DNA of 64,000 nucleotides, taken from the NCBI RefSeq assembly GCF_007680605.1, contig NZ_VEIO01000004.1:208094-272093 (forward strand), in the 5' to 3' direction. Of the stretch, positions 35,475 to 44,900 are shown piece after piece. Positions within the stretch are counted from its first letter, which is position 1; every line of letters begins with the position of its first letter. A program made the translations under genes and the position numbers. Source of the DNA: Paenibacillus xylanexedens. Its GTDB lineage: Bacteria; Bacillota; Bacilli; Paenibacillales; Paenibacillaceae. The notes under the pieces are model-generated. The model saw only the letters and a program-made list of their open reading frames with translations, ran no database searches and was not told where the DNA came from.

Positions 35475-36185
35475 CTACAGACGACACAGTTCTTTCGGAC
35501 AACTTGGGAACGAAGGGCATCCACACATGCAGCGGAGTGCAGCTATGTCCCGAATCATTAATTTGCCGTCCAGCATATCGAGGGTGCCCTGCTCTTTCCA
35601 CGCTCCGAGCATACGTGTAACACTTTCCCGAGTCGCCCCGATCATCTCAGCGAGTTCAGTGTGGTTCAGCTTCATCTCCAGCACAATGCCATCCGGAACA
35701 ATCTTGCCATACGTATTGCTGGCACGGATCAGTGTCGAAGCAAGTGCCCCCGCTTTGCCGTAGAGCAACAGGTCACGGAATCTTGACTGTGTAATCCGCT
35801 GTGCAAGTGCCATCCATTGCAGAAATTTCAGCGCAAGATCCCCATTTTTGCTAAGCACACTTTCAAGATCCGTCAGCGAGATGATAGCCAGTTCCCCTTT
35901 TTCCGCCATCTCTGCACTGTAACTGTGATTCAATCCGCCAATACCGCCAAATTCACCGATCAGATCGCCACTTTGCTGGATCGACAGAATAATCTCTTTG
36001 CCATCCTCCGTCGATTTGGTCAACTTCACACGTCCCGAACGAATGTAGTACAGATATCCAGCTTCATCACCTTCCAAAAAGAGGCTGTATCCCGACTTTA
36101 CTTTTTTAGGCTGCATTTTCTCTTCGATCAGATCCCACTGTTCCGGTGTAACAAAAGACAGAATTCCACCTGTTCTCTGAGTCAT
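35475..36185 (-). CDS. fnr: Bacillus-type Fnr regulator (CRP/FNR family)
   Basis: 236 residues: cyclic-nucleotide-binding-like fold (GYSLFLEGDEAGYLYYI, SGRVKLTKSTEDGKEIIL), a dimer helix, and a C-terminal HTH (LNHTELAEMIGATRESVTRML). The C-terminus carries five cysteines at about 219, 221, 223, 229 and 234 (CMCGC, CPKELC); in B. subtilis Fnr three C-terminal cysteines and an aspartate bind an oxygen-sensing [4Fe-4S] cluster. ATG 36185 follows GGAGG by eight bases. A perfect Fnr site at 36360-36375 suggests autoregulation. Confidence 0.85.
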   Translation of the reverse strand: MTQRTGGILSFVTPEQWDLIEEKMQPKKVKSGYSLFLEGDEAGYLYYIRSGRVKLTKSTEDGKEIILSIQQSGDLIGEFGGIGGLNHSYSAEMAEKGELAIISLTDLESVLSKNGDLALKFLQWMALAQRITQSRFRDLLLYGKAGALASTLIRASNTYGKIVPDGIVLEMKLNHTELAEMIGATRESVTRMLGAWKEQGTLDMLDGKLMIRDIAALRCMCGCPSFPSCPKELCRL

Positions 36186-36359
36186 CTTGCCCGCCTCCGT
36201 CTGTGCACGCTCTGCTTTTTGGGTGATTCTTTCCACAAATACTGTACCCATAACTTTCGTCCCCCTCGGTGATTCCTTATGTTTACATCATATCGTGAAT
36301 CAGTTCGAAAGGTTATCGGGGGATTACCTGATCTTTGGCGGGAAACTCCCCCAATTCGC

Positions 36360-36375
36360 TGTGAGAAAAGTCACA
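36360..36375. promoter_or_regulatory. Fnr/CRP operator
   Basis: TGTGAGAAAAGTCACA is a perfect TGTGA-N6-TCACA site in the divergent gap between fnr and the gene at 36536. It may control either or both. The rest of the 36186-36535 gap shows no other element. Confidence 0.8.
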
Positions 36376-36535
36376 TATACCCAATAAAGACCTCGTTTGC
36401 GAGTAGCCAATCTTAAATTGTCCATTTGTTGCGATCATGCTAGCATACATTTAAACCCTATAAGTAATCAGTCTTGTCAATCTTCGAATTTATAAGCCTT
36501 TCATCTTATTCATTTCCGGAACAGGAGGAATACAT

Positions 36536-37369
36536 ATGTTATCGTTAGATCGTGACCTTTGGGAAAAGCTTACCGGCCCCTACGGGTCAGCAGAAAATGT
36601 ACCCCGCCTATTGCAACAATTGCAGCAGCAATTCAGCCAAGAGGTTTTTGACGAACTGTTTCAGGAATATCTGTTTCATCAAAATACAATCTATACGGCT
36701 ACCTACGCAGCCATGCCATTTCTGGCGCATCTCGCTTGTACGACATCCGATACAGCGGTGCGCAAGGAACTGTTTATCCACTGCGGTATTATAGAAGCAA
36801 GCCGCGATGAGCAGCACCACACGCCATATCCGCCATCCTGGACTGAGCTGGCCGATGTGGTGGGAAGTACGGTCTGCACGCAGATGTACACTGATTATGT
36901 AGAAGCGATCGACCAGCTCAGATCACTGACAGAACAGGTGCTGACCGATGCTGCCGAACCATCCACAGATGATACGGAGAAACGTTACATCCTCATTGCA
37001 GATGCCGCATTCCGCAAATCCTATATCGTTGCGAATATGCTGCTGACATTTTCGGAAGGGGATGAGTATGTAGCCGAGTGCCCCGCTTGCGAAAATGAAC
37101 TGTACATATGGCCCGATGAAAATCATGCTGTGCCTCTGAAAGCTTATGAACAAGATCCTGTTTTTCAACCTGATCAGGAAGCTCACGCCATCATTCCGGC
37201 TTCTTCATGGACAGATAAGGAGACCCAAGTTCTGGCAGAGCGGACAGCACGGATCGGAGAACAGACACTAGCCGCACATCTGCCTTATCTGGCAGGCAAA
37301 GCAACATGTCCCTCTTGTCATGAGAATATCGCAGTATGGCCAGCATTACTGAGCACATTTACAATGTAG
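36536..37369 (+). CDS. Protein of unknown function with two CxxC pairs
   Basis: 277 residues, largely helical. The first ~130 residues have YTATYAAMPFLAHLACTT and KELFIHCGIIEASRDEQH; two CxxC pairs, CPACENEL (about 185) and CPSCHENI (about 262), could jointly bind zinc or iron. The start is supported by an AGGAGG-like site before ATG 36536. Location beside an Fnr operator and upstream of the Nre-like genes suggests a role in anaerobic or nitrate metabolism, but I do not recognise the family. Confidence 0.7.
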   Translation: MLSLDRDLWEKLTGPYGSAENVPRLLQQLQQQFSQEVFDELFQEYLFHQNTIYTATYAAMPFLAHLACTTSDTAVRKELFIHCGIIEASRDEQHHTPYPPSWTELADVVGSTVCTQMYTDYVEAIDQLRSLTEQVLTDAAEPSTDDTEKRYILIADAAFRKSYIVANMLLTFSEGDEYVAECPACENELYIWPDENHAVPLKAYEQDPVFQPDQEAHAIIPASSWTDKETQVLAERTARIGEQTLAAHLPYLAGKATCPSCHENIAVWPALLSTFTM

Positions 37370-37453
37370 AAAAATAGACATGCGTACCATTTTCTGATCT
37401 GCAGGAGAGTCTTCCTGACTATACACCGATTCCAGAAAACACATTCAAACGAG

Positions 37454-37484
37454 ACAGTTGGCGGAGATTGCCAGCTGTTTTTTC
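37454..37484 (+). terminator. Intrinsic terminator
   Basis: ACAG-TTGGC pairs with GCCA-GCTGT, followed by T6; about 85 bp after the two-CxxC gene. Confidence 0.8.
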
Positions 37485-37542
37485 ATTCTTATGCTTCTCG
37501 GAGTGATCCGGTGCCCACGTTCAGCAGTTTCCAGAAGTGAAA

Positions 37543-37558
37543 TAGGGGTTTTCCCTGA
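37543..37558. promoter_or_regulatory. Candidate NreC-type operator
   Basis: TAGGGGTTTTCCCTGA resembles the TAGGG-N4-CCCTA palindrome reported for staphylococcal NreC, with one base of asymmetry. It lies about 200 bp upstream of the NreA-like gene. Confidence 0.3.
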
Positions 37559-37754
37559 ATTACAAGGCTGACGAAACAGTCTACAATAGAACTAACATCG
37601 GAATAACCTGATTGTAAACTGATTCTCCCATCCAACGAGCCTTGAGTTCAAGGTTACCCATATGTTGTGACAACGATGAACGACCACGATAATGAAGGAA
37701 CGTAACGAGTGAAGAACAGATCGTCATATGATTCGAAAAAAGGAAGTGTCCCTC

Positions 37755-38180
37755 ATGCATGATGAAGTCTCATCTGCCGTTCAGGAGATGATGAGCGGCC
37801 TGTGTCAGAGCACCGCCGGCGATTTTTGCGGAATGGCTTGTGTGTCTGGATCAATGTTGCGCTGGAAATATACCTTCGGGGCAACCAATGAACGTGTCAA
37901 ACGCATGGCTATGCGCCCTGGACAAGATCTGGTAGGCACGGCGCTACGAACCGGACGCACGGTTATGCTGGATGAGCAGTCCCGTGGGGAGTATACCCCG
38001 GATCGTTGCCCGCTTATGCTTGCTGAACGACTCGTATGTGCTGTAGCCGTCCCCCTGTTCAGCGAAGGTAGCCTGCCCAGCGGTGTATTACTTGTGGGAA
38101 GCCGCACCCCTCGCACGTTTTCTTCCGAGATGGTGATGCAAACCGAGCAAGCCGCCAGACAATTAGAGCTGCATGCGTGA
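37755..38180 (+). CDS. GAF-domain protein, NreA-like
   Basis: 141 residues forming a single GAF domain (CGMACVSGSMLRWKYTFGA, GQDLVGTALRTGRTVML, LVCAVAVPLFSEG, GVLLVGSR). In staphylococci the small GAF protein NreA binds nitrate and modulates the kinase NreB; the gene order here (GAF, regulator, PAS kinase) parallels that. ATG 37755 follows AAGGAAGTG; an earlier ATG at 37728 has no site. A terminator follows, so the downstream pair may be expressed separately or by read-through. Confidence 0.75.
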   Translation: MHDEVSSAVQEMMSGLCQSTAGDFCGMACVSGSMLRWKYTFGATNERVKRMAMRPGQDLVGTALRTGRTVMLDEQSRGEYTPDRCPLMLAERLVCAVAVPLFSEGSLPSGVLLVGSRTPRTFSSEMVMQTEQAARQLELHA

Positions 38181-38279
38181 GTAGGGTAAGAGCACAGAAT
38201 CTGACTACACCGTATGGGGAGCGTTGCATCATTCCCTCCTTATCATCTATGCATTCCATGTAATAAGTACACTGAATAG

Positions 38280-38321
38280 GAGACTTTTCGGAGATTAACC
38301 TCTGAAAAGCCTCTTTTTTTT
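38280..38321 (+). terminator. Strong intrinsic terminator
   Basis: GAG-CTTTTC-GAG pairs with CTC-GAAAAG-CTC around ATTAAC, followed by T8. It separates the GAF gene from the response-regulator gene. Confidence 0.85.
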
Positions 38322-38366
38322 GGTATGATGGATACAGATGATGGAAGCGGACAGGGGGAAATGAAT

Positions 38367-39017
38367 GTGATTCGACTGTTAGTTGTGGACGACCATGTGG
38401 TTGTACGCTCGGGGCTAATCGCCCTGCTTGAAGGAAAGAACGATATACATATTGTTGGCGATGCAGCGGATGGTGACGAAGCCATTGCCAAAGCACAGGA
38501 ACTGCAACCCGATGTGGTTCTGATGGATTTCAGTATGCCTCCGGGCAAGGATGGATTGACCGCTACGGCGGAGTTAAAAAAACTCATCCCGGATGTATCG
38601 ATTTTAATTCTAACGATGCATGATGATGAGGAATACCTGTTCCGCGCCATCCACGCGGGAGCTTCCGGGTATATCCTCAAAAGCGCGCCCCACGAGGAAT
38701 TGCTCGCTGCCATTCGTTCTGTAGCCGATGGAAGCGCCTACCTCTATCCAAGTGCGACCAAACGATTAATGAGCGAGTATCTGGACAAAGCCAAACAGGA
38801 AAATGCCGGGCCATACGACACGCTCTCCGATCGGGAAAAAGAGATCTTATCCTGGATTGCCAAAGGATACGCCAATAAGGAAATTGCCGAGCATCTGGTC
38901 ATCAGTGTCAAAACGGTGGAATCCCACAAAAGCAATCTGATGGAAAAGCTTGGCCTGCGCACCAGACCGGAACTGGTGAAGTTTGCGATGAAAAAGGGGT
39001 TGTTGAACTTTGAGTAA
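38367..39017 (+). CDS. NarL/NreC-family response regulator
   Basis: About 216 residues: receiver with acidic pair in VVDDHVVV, phospho-acceptor Asp in DVVLMDFSMPP, Lys in ILKSAP, and a LuxR-type HTH (LSDREKEILSWIAKGYANKE; VKTVESHKSNLMEKLGL). GTG 38367 is eight bases after AGGGGG; ATG 38361 is in frame but too close to it. The 3' end overlaps the kinase start by eight bases, so the two are co-translated. Confidence 0.9.
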   Translation: MIRLLVVDDHVVVRSGLIALLEGKNDIHIVGDAADGDEAIAKAQELQPDVVLMDFSMPPGKDGLTATAELKKLIPDVSILILTMHDDEEYLFRAIHAGASGYILKSAPHEELLAAIRSVADGSAYLYPSATKRLMSEYLDKAKQENAGPYDTLSDREKEILSWIAKGYANKEIAEHLVISVKTVESHKSNLMEKLGLRTRPELVKFAMKKGLLNFE

Positions 39018-40125
39018 GCCACGCAAAAACAGACTCAGCGGATTAGCTGACCAACCTGTTCAGCTCCTACTCAGCGAAATTGACAAGCACATCTCGGATA
39101 ACGAATTCCGAAGCAAACTGAAGGGTTCGCTGCATCAACTTGGTGATTTGAAGTTTGCACTCGACGAATCCTCGATCGTAGCACTGACGAATCGTTTAGG
39201 TAAAATCCAGTACGTGAACGATAAATTCTGTGAAATTTCCCAATATAGCCGCGAGGAGCTCATTGGTCAGGATCACCGGATTATTAACTCGGGGTATCAC
39301 GGTAAAACCTTTATGAAGACGTTGTGGGACACAATTTCTGCCGGCAAGGTGTGGAATGGCGAGATTCGGAATCGTGCGAAAGACGGCAGTTATTACTGGG
39401 TAAATACCACGATTGTGCCTTTCCTCGATAATGACGGGGAGCCATATCAGTATTTAGCTGTACGCAGTGAGGTAACCAAGCTGAAACAAGTCGAGGCCGA
39501 GCTGCAACAGATGATGTCGCAAGTCATGAACATTCAGGAAGAAGAGCGGCGGCGCATCTCCCGTGACCTCCATGACGGGATTGGACAAAGCCTGTTCTCT
39601 CTCGTGATTCAGATGGATCGTCTGCTGGCAGATCAAGCAAACCCGGGTTTAGAAGCACTACGGAAACAGGTTACGGGCATTATGGAAGATGTTCGCGGTA
39701 TGGCTTGGGAACTGCGGCCGTCTGTGCTGGATGATCTGGGTGTCGTTCCTGCCATTCGAACCTATATCGAGAACTATAACCGCCATTACGGCATCGAGGT
39801 TACTCTCGAATGCAATTTGCGCAAACGGCTCGAGATGAACCGGGAGATCGCCATCTATCGCATCATCCAGGAAGCCTTAACCAATGTAGCCAAATATGCC
39901 GACGTTGCCGAGGCACAAGTGACTGTAGAAGATACGGAAGAGCTCACGCTTGTCGTTATTGAAGACCAAGGTGCGGGATTTAACGACGCTACTGCGGGGA
40001 ATGGTGTTGGGTTGTTCAGCATGGAGGAACGTGCACGTGGAGCAGGCGGTACGTTACGCGTATCATCAGAACCCGGCGAAGGGACTACGGTTACGCTACT
40101 GCTACCTAAGAGAGTGAACTCATAA
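39010..40125 (+). CDS. PAS-containing histidine kinase (NreB-like position)
   Basis: 371 residues, soluble: a PAS domain (YVNDKFCEISQYSREELIG, NRAKDGSYYWVNTTIVPF), the HisKA_3 box EEERRRISRDLHDGIGQSL (phospho-acceptor His), and a HATPase domain (QEALTNVAKYA, VIEDQGAGFND). NreB of staphylococci binds an oxygen-labile Fe-S cluster through four cysteines in its PAS region; here only one PAS cysteine is seen, so oxygen sensing by that mechanism is unlikely. TTG 39010 follows AAAAGGGG. Regulator and kinase form one unit. Confidence 0.88.
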   Translation: MSKPRKNRLSGLADQPVQLLLSEIDKHISDNEFRSKLKGSLHQLGDLKFALDESSIVALTNRLGKIQYVNDKFCEISQYSREELIGQDHRIINSGYHGKTFMKTLWDTISAGKVWNGEIRNRAKDGSYYWVNTTIVPFLDNDGEPYQYLAVRSEVTKLKQVEAELQQMMSQVMNIQEEERRRISRDLHDGIGQSLFSLVIQMDRLLADQANPGLEALRKQVTGIMEDVRGMAWELRPSVLDDLGVVPAIRTYIENYNRHYGIEVTLECNLRKRLEMNREIAIYRIIQEALTNVAKYADVAEAQVTVEDTEELTLVVIEDQGAGFNDATAGNGVGLFSMEERARGAGGTLRVSSEPGEGTTVTLLLPKRVNS

Positions 40126-40245
40126 TGGGTGATGCATCACCATCCAAACAAACATCTTCACTATAGCAACAACTTCTAATCTTCTGAGAGAAGCATCCTT
40201 GCTGATACAAATTCATGAAGTAACTTGCCCTAACAAGGATGTGCT

Positions 40246-40277
40246 GACTGCCCGCATCAAGCGAGCAGTCTTTTTTC
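40246..40277 (+). terminator. Terminator of the kinase operon
   Basis: GACTGC-CGC pairs with GCG-GCAGTC around a five-base loop, followed by T6. The 40126-40464 gap otherwise contains only promoter-type AT-rich sequence before the Lrp gene. Confidence 0.8.
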
Positions 40278-40464
40278 TTTCACAGATACGACAAAATGAA
40301 GGTGCTCCCTCATATATTTTTAACAATCCCCCTAAAATCAGTTGACGTTAGTTACGTTTCGTCATTAAACTATGAATGCTGCATGTATTAAGCGTATATT
40401 CAATTACTCTTTAGATTCGGATACACATCATGCAACATATGAAAACGTAAAGGATGGTTCAAAT

Positions 40465-40959
40465 ATGTCTCTTAAACGTTCCTCCAAAGGCGGAGAAATT
40501 CCGCAAATGTACAATCTGGACGAGATGGATCGCAAAATCATCGCCGCGCTCCATGAGAACAGCCGGATTTCCTATACAGACCTGGGTACACAGATCGGTT
40601 TATCCCGCGTAGCCGTTCAAGCTCGCATCAATGCATTATCTGAAAAAGGAATCATCGAACGTTTCACCGTTGTCATTAACCCAGGCAAGGTGGGGCTACA
40701 GGTCTCTGCCTTTTTCAATGTCGATGTGGAACCGCGCTTTCTGGATGAAGTTGCAGAGATGCTGGATGATGAACCAGCCGTGACCAGTCTCTATCATATG
40801 ACAGGCCCAAGTACCCTGCATATGCACGGTATTTTTGCAGATATGGAAGAGATGGAGCAGTTTATACTGGAGAAACTCTACAAGATGCCTGGCATCGTCA
40901 AAGTGGAATCACAACTGCTCTTAAAACGATATAAAAGCCGTATGGGCATGAGACTCTAG
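40465..40959 (+). CDS. Lrp/AsnC-family regulator preceding chromate transporter
   Basis: 164 residues: HTH (MDRKIIAALHENSRISYTDLG, SRVAVQARINALSEKGII) and an effector RAM domain (VSAFFNVDVEPRFL, MPGIVKVESQLLLKRYKS). ATG 40465 lies after AAAGGATGG. It is twelve bases upstream of the first chromate-transporter gene in the same direction and probably regulates that operon; Lrp-type regulators commonly precede such transporter pairs in Bacillales. Confidence 0.9.
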   Translation: MSLKRSSKGGEIPQMYNLDEMDRKIIAALHENSRISYTDLGTQIGLSRVAVQARINALSEKGIIERFTVVINPGKVGLQVSAFFNVDVEPRFLDEVAEMLDDEPAVTSLYHMTGPSTLHMHGIFADMEEMEQFILEKLYKMPGIVKVESQLLLKRYKSRMGMRL

Positions 40960-40971
40960 GAGGATAACCAC

Positions 40972-41559
40972 ATGAGTTGGAAAGATTACAACGGTCTCGT
41001 AATCGGTATGGTACGAACCGGAATTATAGGATACGGCGGTGGCCCCTCGGTTATTCCGCTAATCCGTTATGAAGCCGTCACCCGGTACAAGTGGGTCAGC
41101 GACGATGAGTTCGGCGAGATTCTGGCGATTGCCAACGCCCTGCCCGGACCCATTGCAACTAAAATGGCTGCTTATCTTGGCTATAAAACAAAGGGGATTC
41201 TAGGCGCGATTGTGTCCGTACTCGCTCATATTTTGCCGACAAGCATCGCAATAATTGCTCTACTCGGTTCGATGTACGCCCTGCGCGAATCCAAGATTGT
41301 GGCGGGTATGGTCGCAGCTGTGCGGCCTGTCATTTTTGTGATGCTTGGCATGATGGCCTATGAATTCGCGATGAAAGCCTGGAAAGGCTTGGGTAAGTGG
41401 TTTGCGATTTTATTCGGTGTGATTGCCTTTGCAGCATTACAGTTACTCAATATTCATCCGGGACTGGTGATTACGGTGTTCCTGGCCTATGGTTTCTTCC
41501 ATTTCGGGCTGGTGCAGCGTGTAAAATCCAAAGGTAACTCCGACAAGGAGGTATCGTAG
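40972..41559 (+). CDS. Chromate transporter subunit, N-type half
   Basis: 195 residues with about six membrane segments. GYGGGPSVIPLIRYEAV and LAIANALPGPIATKMAAYLGY are CHR-family signatures. Short-chain CHR proteins work as heterodimers with a second half, here encoded two bases downstream. AGGAGG precedes ATG 40972. Likely anion (chromate/sulfate) transport; substrate not proven by sequence. Confidence 0.9.
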   Translation: MSWKDYNGLVIGMVRTGIIGYGGGPSVIPLIRYEAVTRYKWVSDDEFGEILAIANALPGPIATKMAAYLGYKTKGILGAIVSVLAHILPTSIAIIALLGSMYALRESKIVAGMVAAVRPVIFVMLGMMAYEFAMKAWKGLGKWFAILFGVIAFAALQLLNIHPGLVITVFLAYGFFHFGLVQRVKSKGNSDKEVS

Positions 41560-41560
41560 G

Positions 41561-42106
41561 ATGCTTCAGACATGGTGGGAATTATTTTGGGGATTTTTCG
41601 TAGCGAACATCCTCGGATATGGAGGCGGCCCCGCTTCCATTCCATTGATGCAGGAAGAGATTGTGAATCATTACCGCTGGATGACAACCGAGCAGTTCGG
41701 AGATGTACTGGCGATCGGCAATGCGCTCCCAGGCCCGATTGCCACCAAAATCGCTGCTTTTGTCGGATATCACGTCGCAGGCTGGTTTGGTGCGTTCATC
41801 GCCAGTTTCGCTACCATTGTACCGTCAGCGGCTGCACTTATTCTATTACTCCGTTTGTTGAACAAACACCGGACCTCACCTAAGGTCAAAGGTATGACTC
41901 TACTTGTGCAACCGGTGATTGCTGTGCTCATGATTCTACTCACTTGGGAATTCGGCCAAGTATCCACCGGTTCGATCGGCATTTGGCAGACGCTCATTAT
42001 TGCAGGCATCTCCCTCTGGGTTATGACCAAAACTAAACTGCATCCGGCAATTCTTATCCTTATTGCTTTTGCCTACGGTGCTTTGGTACTGTCACATACG
42101 ATGTGA
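41561..42106 (+). CDS. Chromate transporter subunit, second half
   Basis: 181 residues, about six membrane segments, with the repeated CHR motif GYGGGPASIPLMQEEIV and LAIGNALPGPIATKIAAFVGY. AAGGAGG lies nine bases before ATG 41561. Partner of the preceding gene; both end at a perfect terminator. Confidence 0.9.
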   Translation: MLQTWWELFWGFFVANILGYGGGPASIPLMQEEIVNHYRWMTTEQFGDVLAIGNALPGPIATKIAAFVGYHVAGWFGAFIASFATIVPSAAALILLLRLLNKHRTSPKVKGMTLLVQPVIAVLMILLTWEFGQVSTGSIGIWQTLIIAGISLWVMTKTKLHPAILILIAFAYGALVLSHTM

Positions 42107-42178
42107 CCAGATTAGACCGCTACTTTAATTCATTTTTGAATTCAGAAAAACGTAAGTTTTCAAATGTGGATGGTACTC

Positions 42179-42218
42179 AAAAAGGTGATATCAGCATTCA
42201 AGCTGATATCACCTTTTT
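42179..42218. terminator. Bidirectional terminator between convergent genes
   Basis: Perfect 17-bp stem: AAAAAGGTGATATCAGC against GCTGATATCACCTTTTT, loop ATTCAA. It serves the chromate operon on the plus strand and the Big_2 protein on the minus strand. Confidence 0.92.
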
Positions 42219-42250
42219 GACATTTACTATTTCTGATCCGTATTCCGACC

Positions 42251-44623
42251 TTACTTCTCCTCAACCACAACGTTGACCTTGGTTTTTACACCTGCATAGG
42301 AGATGGTAATGGTCGCTTTACCTTTACCATTCGCTTGAATGATCCCGTCTTTTACGGAAGCCGTCGCAATGCGGGAAGAAGTCCACAGTGCTGGTTTGGA
42401 CACATTGGCTTCACTTCCGTCCAAATATGTTGCGGTTGCGACTACGGTTGCCTTATCGCCAACTTTCATCGTCAACGTGACTTTATCCGTCTGTAAATAT
42501 TTCAATGTATCTACATCCAGCGCAATCGTAACCGTTTTGTTACCGTACTTCGCAGTTATTCTTGCTTTACCTGAGTTCAGTGCCTTCACTTTGCCTTTGG
42601 TCACTTGAGCCACTTTATAACTGTTTGATTTCCACTCTGCTTTGTCTGTAACATCCCGCTCACTGCCATCACTCAAGGTAGCAGTCAACTTCAATTCCAC
42701 GGTTTCACCGGATTTCAGGGAAAGAGCAGGCTCAGAAGCTTCAATTCGAGAAATAACATCGACTTCAACCTGAATTGTGATTTTCTGTGAGCCATATTCA
42801 GCCGTGATGTTAGCTTTACCACTGCTATTGCCTGTGATTACACCTTTTTTCACATCAGCTACACGGGCATTGCTCGATTTCCAGGTCGCATCGGCTGTGA
42901 CGTCTTTCGTATTACCGTCCCCATCCGTGCCTGTAAGGACAATGGCTTGAGTTTCTTTTGCCGACAACACGACAAAGTTCACATCCGCTTCCAGTCCGCT
43001 CGCCATTCCTACTTCTACAGGCAGTGTCAACGTTTTTCCTTCGATTTTAGCCGTAATCGTCGCTTTGCCTGTCGCTACACCCGTAATAACCCCTTTGCTG
43101 TCGACCTCTGCGATTTTCTCGCTGCTGCTGCTCCACGTTGCATCGTCAGATACATCCTTGGAAGTTTCACCGTATACGGCAAGCACTTTGGCAGCAGTGG
43201 TTCCGCCAACAGCAACGGTTGCTTTCTTTTTATCCATCTCATACTTGTCAGGCACGTCTACGTTTACTGTGAATTTCACCGTTTTGCCGCCATAGGCTGC
43301 GGTAATGGTAGCTGTACCCGATTTATAGGCAATCAGTTCACCGCCCGATACATATACAATATCTGCATTGCTGGACGTCCACGTCGCTTTGGACGTTACA
43401 TCTTCCTTGCTTGCATCGATGTATTCAGCGTTTGCTGTAAGCTGTTTCGTTCTATTGTCACCGGTAACGCTCATGGCAAGTTTGTCTGTCACATCTTTGA
43501 TATCCAGATATCTCGCCGTATCCACATCGACAGCAATCTCTACCGTTTTGCCACTGTATGCAGCCTTAATCGTTGTTGATCCCGCACTTATTGCTGTAAT
43601 CTGGCCTTTGAATACCGTAGCCACCTTCTCATTGCTGGATGTCCACGTTGCCTGATCGGTTACATTCACATCACTACTGTTTGGATATGAAGCTGTAACT
43701 GCGACATTGGCCGTTTTATTCGTATCACTCAAGCGGAAGAAGATGCTCTGTTTCGCTACGCTCAGCTTGCTCGTCAGATCTACATCCACATCTACGGATA
43801 CCGACTTGGTACCATATTTACCTGTAATTGTGGCAGAACCTGCCGAATAACCTGTAATGTTGCCTTTCAGTACGTCTGCAACCTTTTCGTTGCTTGACGT
43901 CCATTCTGCCAGATCGGTTACATCTTTGGTAGATCCATCTGGATAGGTCGCTGTTAATTTGACACTTTCCTTCTGTTGAAGAAGCAGACTGATCTGGCTT
44001 TTGTCTACATCCACACGTTTAACCACTTCCACATTAACATCTACAGTTACGCTCTGACTGCCCAGCTTCGCCGTAATCAACGCTGTGCCTGCACTCTGAC
44101 CCGTCACTTTACCGTTAACCACTGTTGCCACTTTCTCATTACTTGTCGACCATTCAGCACTGCTGGCCGCCTGCTCATTCGTTGAATTATCACTATACGT
44201 TGCCGTCAGCAAAATATCCTTGGTAACCCCTGTACGGAGATCAAGATCTTGCACATTTTTGGAAAGGGCTTTGACTTTCTTGGTCACTTTGATTTGAATA
44301 GGTTGACTTTGCCCCTGATAGGCCACTGTAATCGTGGCTGTACCTTCTTTTTTGGCAGTTATCGAACCATTATATGCAGATGCTACCGAAGCATCACTGC
44401 TCGTCCAGGATGAACTGATGGTCACGTTTGCCGAGGTATTATCCGAATATACCCCCGTTACGGTGACCGACCCGGAATCGCCGACTTCGAGCGACATTTC
44501 ATTTTTGGAAACCACAATTTTGGACAGTTCTTTCTCTGCCGCAGCGGCCAAGCCTACGTTGGATATACTCAGTATCAACACCAGCATCATCACCATGTAC
44601 TTGGTCAATCTTGGCTTTAACAT
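42251..44623 (-). CDS. Secreted protein with nine Big_2 (Ig-like) repeats
   Basis: About 790 residues: a signal peptide (SISNVGLAAAAE) then nine tandem Ig-like Big_2 domains of roughly 80 residues. Each is marked by a W-x-SS core (AEWTSSNEKVADVLKG, ATWKSSNARVADVKKG, AEWKSNSYKVAQVTKG) and a closing G-x-A-x-I-T-A strand. No catalytic domain, sortase motif or S-layer domain is visible. Probably a surface, spacer or adhesive protein. The repeats cause many long antisense frames that are not genes. ATG 44623 follows GGAGG; ATG 44626 is adjacent. Confidence 0.87.
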   Translation of the reverse strand: MLKPRLTKYMVMMLVLILSISNVGLAAAAEKELSKIVVSKNEMSLEVGDSGSVTVTGVYSDNTSANVTISSSWTSSDASVASAYNGSITAKKEGTATITVAYQGQSQPIQIKVTKKVKALSKNVQDLDLRTGVTKDILLTATYSDNSTNEQAASSAEWSTSNEKVATVVNGKVTGQSAGTALITAKLGSQSVTVDVNVEVVKRVDVDKSQISLLLQQKESVKLTATYPDGSTKDVTDLAEWTSSNEKVADVLKGNITGYSAGSATITGKYGTKSVSVDVDVDLTSKLSVAKQSIFFRLSDTNKTANVAVTASYPNSSDVNVTDQATWTSSNEKVATVFKGQITAISAGSTTIKAAYSGKTVEIAVDVDTARYLDIKDVTDKLAMSVTGDNRTKQLTANAEYIDASKEDVTSKATWTSSNADIVYVSGGELIAYKSGTATITAAYGGKTVKFTVNVDVPDKYEMDKKKATVAVGGTTAAKVLAVYGETSKDVSDDATWSSSSEKIAEVDSKGVITGVATGKATITAKIEGKTLTLPVEVGMASGLEADVNFVVLSAKETQAIVLTGTDGDGNTKDVTADATWKSSNARVADVKKGVITGNSSGKANITAEYGSQKITIQVEVDVISRIEASEPALSLKSGETVELKLTATLSDGSERDVTDKAEWKSNSYKVAQVTKGKVKALNSGKARITAKYGNKTVTIALDVDTLKYLQTDKVTLTMKVGDKATVVATATYLDGSEANVSKPALWTSSRIATASVKDGIIQANGKGKATITISYAGVKTKVNVVVEEK

Positions 44624-44900
44624 CATTTCCCTCCGATTATTCGTCAATTTTTTCCTACTCTAATTAATGTCGGCAAGAACTTTCCAGATGTTTAGACTTT
44701 CAGGAAATTTTCAGGTAATTATATGGAAATTCATACTATAGTCTCATCTATCATCTACGATGGACGCCATGGGAACACGTTTTGGAGGAAAAGTCGCAGA
44801 TTTGCTAAGTCTAATTCATAACCATTTCCGTGGCGCATAACCTGAATATAAGGCTTATCAGCATAAGTAACATCATTTTTCAGTATCGGGGGAAATCGGT

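Noticed and set aside
42947..44185. Several long plus-strand frames through the Big_2 gene
   Set aside because: They are antisense shadows of a repetitive coding region on the minus strand; none has a ribosome site or a plausible protein composition.
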